Origin: Streptomyces katrae
GTDB lineage: Bacteria; Actinomycetota; Actinomycetes; Streptomycetales; Streptomycetaceae
Assembly (NCBI RefSeq): GCF_000966975.1
Contig: NZ_JZWV01000198.1
Span: 1-6,685, forward strand
Reading direction: 5' to 3'
Length of the DNA stretch: 6,685 bases
Shown: in pieces, positions 5,271-6,685 of the stretch
Position numbering within the stretch: position 1 is the first letter of the stretch
Layout of the letters: each line of letters opens with the position of its first letter
The notes under the pieces: generated by a model
Seen by the model: only the letters and a program-made list of their open reading frames with translations
What the model was told of the DNA's origin: nothing
Databases searched by the model: none
Program-made: the position numbers and the translations under genes

Positions 5271-6653
5271 ATGCCGTACTTCGACACCGCGTCCGCCGCC
5301 CCGCTGCACCCCGTGGCCCGGCAGGCGCTGCAGGCCGCACTGGACGAGGGCTGGGCGGACCCGGCCCGGCTGTACCGGGAGGGGCGCCGGGCCCGGCTGC
5401 TGCTGGACGCGGCGCGGGAGGCCGCGGCCGAGGCGGTGGGATGCCGCGCCGACGAGCTCGTGTTCACTCCTTCGGGAACACACGCGGTTCACGCGGGCGT
5501 CGCGGGGGCCCTCGCAGGGCGCCGGCGGGTGGGCGGCCATCTGGTCGTGTCGGCGGTCGAACACAGCTCCGTACTCCACGCGGCGGAGGCGCACGCGGCG
5601 GCCGGGGGCACGGTGACGGAGGTTCCCGTCGACCGCTTCGGCGCGGTCTCCCCCGTCGAGTACGCCTCTTCCCTGTCCTCCACCACGGCTCTGGCCTGCC
5701 TCCAGTCGGCCAACCACGAGGTGGGCACGGTCCAGCCGGTGGCGGAGGTGGCCGGACTCTGCGCGGAGGCGGGGGTGCCGCTGCTGGTCGACGCGGCGCA
5801 GTCGCTGGGCTGGGGGCCGGTGGAGGGTCCCTGGTCGGTGCTGACGGCCAGCGCCCACAAGTGGGGCGGCCCGCCCGGGGTCGGCCTGCTGGCGGTCCGC
5901 AAGGGGGTCCGCTTCGCCCCCCAAGGCCCCGCCGACGAACGGGAGTCGGGCCGCTCCCCCGGCTTCGGCAACCTGCCGGCCGTCGTGGCGGCGGCGGCCT
6001 CCCTGCGGGCGGTGCGGGCCGAGGCGGACGCGGAGGCGGCGCGGCTGCGGGTGCTGGTGGACCGGATCCGGCGGCGGGTGGCGCGGCTGGTGCCGGACGT
6101 GGAGGTGGTCGGCCACGCGGACCGGCGGCTGCCGCACCTGGTGACGTTCTCCTGCCTGTACGTCGACGGCGAGACCCTGCTGCACGAACTGGACCGCGCG
6201 GGCTGGTCGGTCTCCTCGGGCTCCTCCTGCACGAGCTCCACGCTGACCCCGAGTCATGTGCTGCGGGCGATGGGGGTGCTGTCGGAGGGGAACGTCCGGG
6301 TGTCGCTGCCGCGGGGTACGACGGCGGAGGAGGTCAACGGCTTCCTGGAGGTGCTGCCGCGGGCGGTGGCGGGGGTCCGGGCCGAACTGGGCGTCCCCGA
6401 CGCCGTGCCCTCCGTCCCTCCGGTGGCGGAGTCGATGGAGGTCGACGCCCTCGGGCTGCGCTGCCCCCAGCCGGTGATCGAGCTGGCCCGGGCGATCGTC
6501 TCCGTACCGGTCGGCGGGACGGTGACGGTGCTGTCGGACGACGAGGTCGCGCGGCTGGACATCCCGGCGTGGTGCGCGATGCGGGGGCACACCTACCTCG
6601 GCGAGACCCCGCACGGCGACGCCGTGGCCTACCGGGTCCGCCGGGCGGTCTGA
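5271..6653 (+). CDS. Cysteine desulfurase fused to a TusA-like sulfur-carrier domain
   Basis: This is a 460-residue cytoplasmic two-domain protein. Residues 1 to about 370 are a PLP-dependent class V aminotransferase of the NifS/IscS type, which takes sulfur from cysteine, leaving alanine and an enzyme persulfide. Visible features are His98 (PLP stacking, in EHSS), Asn148, Asp174 and Gln177 (in VDAAQS), Ser194-His196-Lys197 with the PLP lysine in SAHKW, the catalytic Cys320 in SSGSSCTSS, and Arg343 near the substrate site. A proline-rich linker (about 374-386) leads to a complete TusA/SirA domain (388-458). This has the CPxP motif at 398-401 (Cys398) and DIPAWC with a second Cys at 435, matching E. 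coli TusA closely. Sulfur is probably passed from Cys320 to Cys398 on the same chain. The final acceptor (tRNA thiolation, molybdenum cofactor, Fe-S or other) cannot be told from here. The ATG at 5271 starts the usual YFDTASAAP opening. It diverges from the oxidase operon. Confidence 0.93.
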   Translation: MPYFDTASAAPLHPVARQALQAALDEGWADPARLYREGRRARLLLDAAREAAAEAVGCRADELVFTPSGTHAVHAGVAGALAGRRRVGGHLVVSAVEHSSVLHAAEAHAAAGGTVTEVPVDRFGAVSPVEYASSLSSTTALACLQSANHEVGTVQPVAEVAGLCAEAGVPLLVDAAQSLGWGPVEGPWSVLTASAHKWGGPPGVGLLAVRKGVRFAPQGPADERESGRSPGFGNLPAVVAAAASLRAVRAEADAEAARLRVLVDRIRRRVARLVPDVEVVGHADRRLPHLVTFSCLYVDGETLLHELDRAGWSVSSGSSCTSSTLTPSHVLRAMGVLSEGNVRVSLPRGTTAEEVNGFLEVLPRAVAGVRAELGVPDAVPSVPPVAESMEVDALGLRCPQPVIELARAIVSVPVGGTVTVLSDDEVARLDIPAWCAMRGHTYLGETPHGDAVAYRVRRAV

Positions 6654-6659
6654 CCCGGG

Positions 6660-6678
6660 CCGCTGCGCGGGGCTTTCT
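6660..6678 (+). terminator. Weak possible terminator after the desulfurase gene
   Basis: CCGC (6660-6663) and GCGG (6667-6670) can form a 4-bp stem with a three-base loop, followed by GGCTTTCT. It starts seven bases after the stop codon. The stem is short and the window ends soon after, so it may be chance. Confidence 0.2.
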
Positions 6679-6685
6679 CCGTTCC

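Noticed and set aside
5029..5340. Small minus-strand open frame between ctaC and the desulfurase gene
   Set aside because: It is Arg, Pro and Gly rich, overlaps the start of the desulfurase gene, and has no motif or ribosome-binding site.
5229..6614. 461-codon open frame on the minus strand opposite the desulfurase gene
   Set aside because: It mirrors the real gene, is full of Arg, Gly, His and Pro, and resembles no family. It is a shadow caused by high GC at third codon positions.
1..6685. A defence, CRISPR or mobile-element system
   Set aside because: No transposase, integrase, nuclease, long terminal repeats or spaced direct repeats are visible. The genes are respiratory, cell-wall and sulfur-metabolism genes with uniform composition.

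Overview
The window looks like a core-chromosome segment of a high-GC actinobacterium, most likely Streptomyces. The reasons are the very high GC with strong G/C at third codon positions, GTG start codons, GTGA gene overlaps, and proteins that closely fit the actinobacterial aa3 cytochrome c oxidase (including the actinobacteria-type subunit IV, CtaF). It contains five genes. No tRNA, rRNA, CRISPR array, insertion sequence or phage element is visible.

Layout, left to right: (1) the 3' end of a plus-strand gene (to 336) for a receiver-like protein that lacks the conserved lysine of response regulators. (2) A convergent junction with a strong hairpin (355-395). (3) A minus-strand lipoprotein L,D-transpeptidase (418-1668) that cross-links cell-wall peptidoglycan. 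(4) A short spacer with an imperfect 11-base tandem repeat and a 13-bp terminator hairpin (1722-1760). (5) A minus-strand operon read ctaC-ctaD-ctaF (4910 down to 1817) for cytochrome c oxidase subunits II, I and IV, with both internal junctions overlapping by GTGA. (6) A 360-base divergent intergenic region with several short palindromes. (7) A plus-strand gene (5271-6653) for a cysteine desulfurase fused at its C terminus to a complete TusA-like sulfur-carrier domain.

CtaC receives electrons at its CuA centre and passes them to heme a and the heme a3-CuB centre in CtaD, where O2 is reduced and protons are pumped. CtaF is the small membrane subunit of the same complex. All metal ligands and the main proton-channel residues can be found, so the oxidase should be functional. 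Subunit III (ctaE) and the bc1 genes (qcrCAB) are not in the window. From knowledge of actinobacteria they may lie beyond the left edge, which is inference. The transpeptidase has its own terminator and probably its own promoter, so it is a neighbour of the oxidase operon and not a part of it.

Nothing here amounts to a wholly new system. The most interesting item is the cysteine desulfurase-TusA fusion, in which both the persulfide-forming cysteine and the acceptor cysteine are intact on one chain, and which may be read from a leaderless transcript. Secondary points are the degenerate receiver, the altered transpeptidase motif (SHGCTGM), the 11-base repeat array after ctaF, and the palindromes in the ctaC leader.
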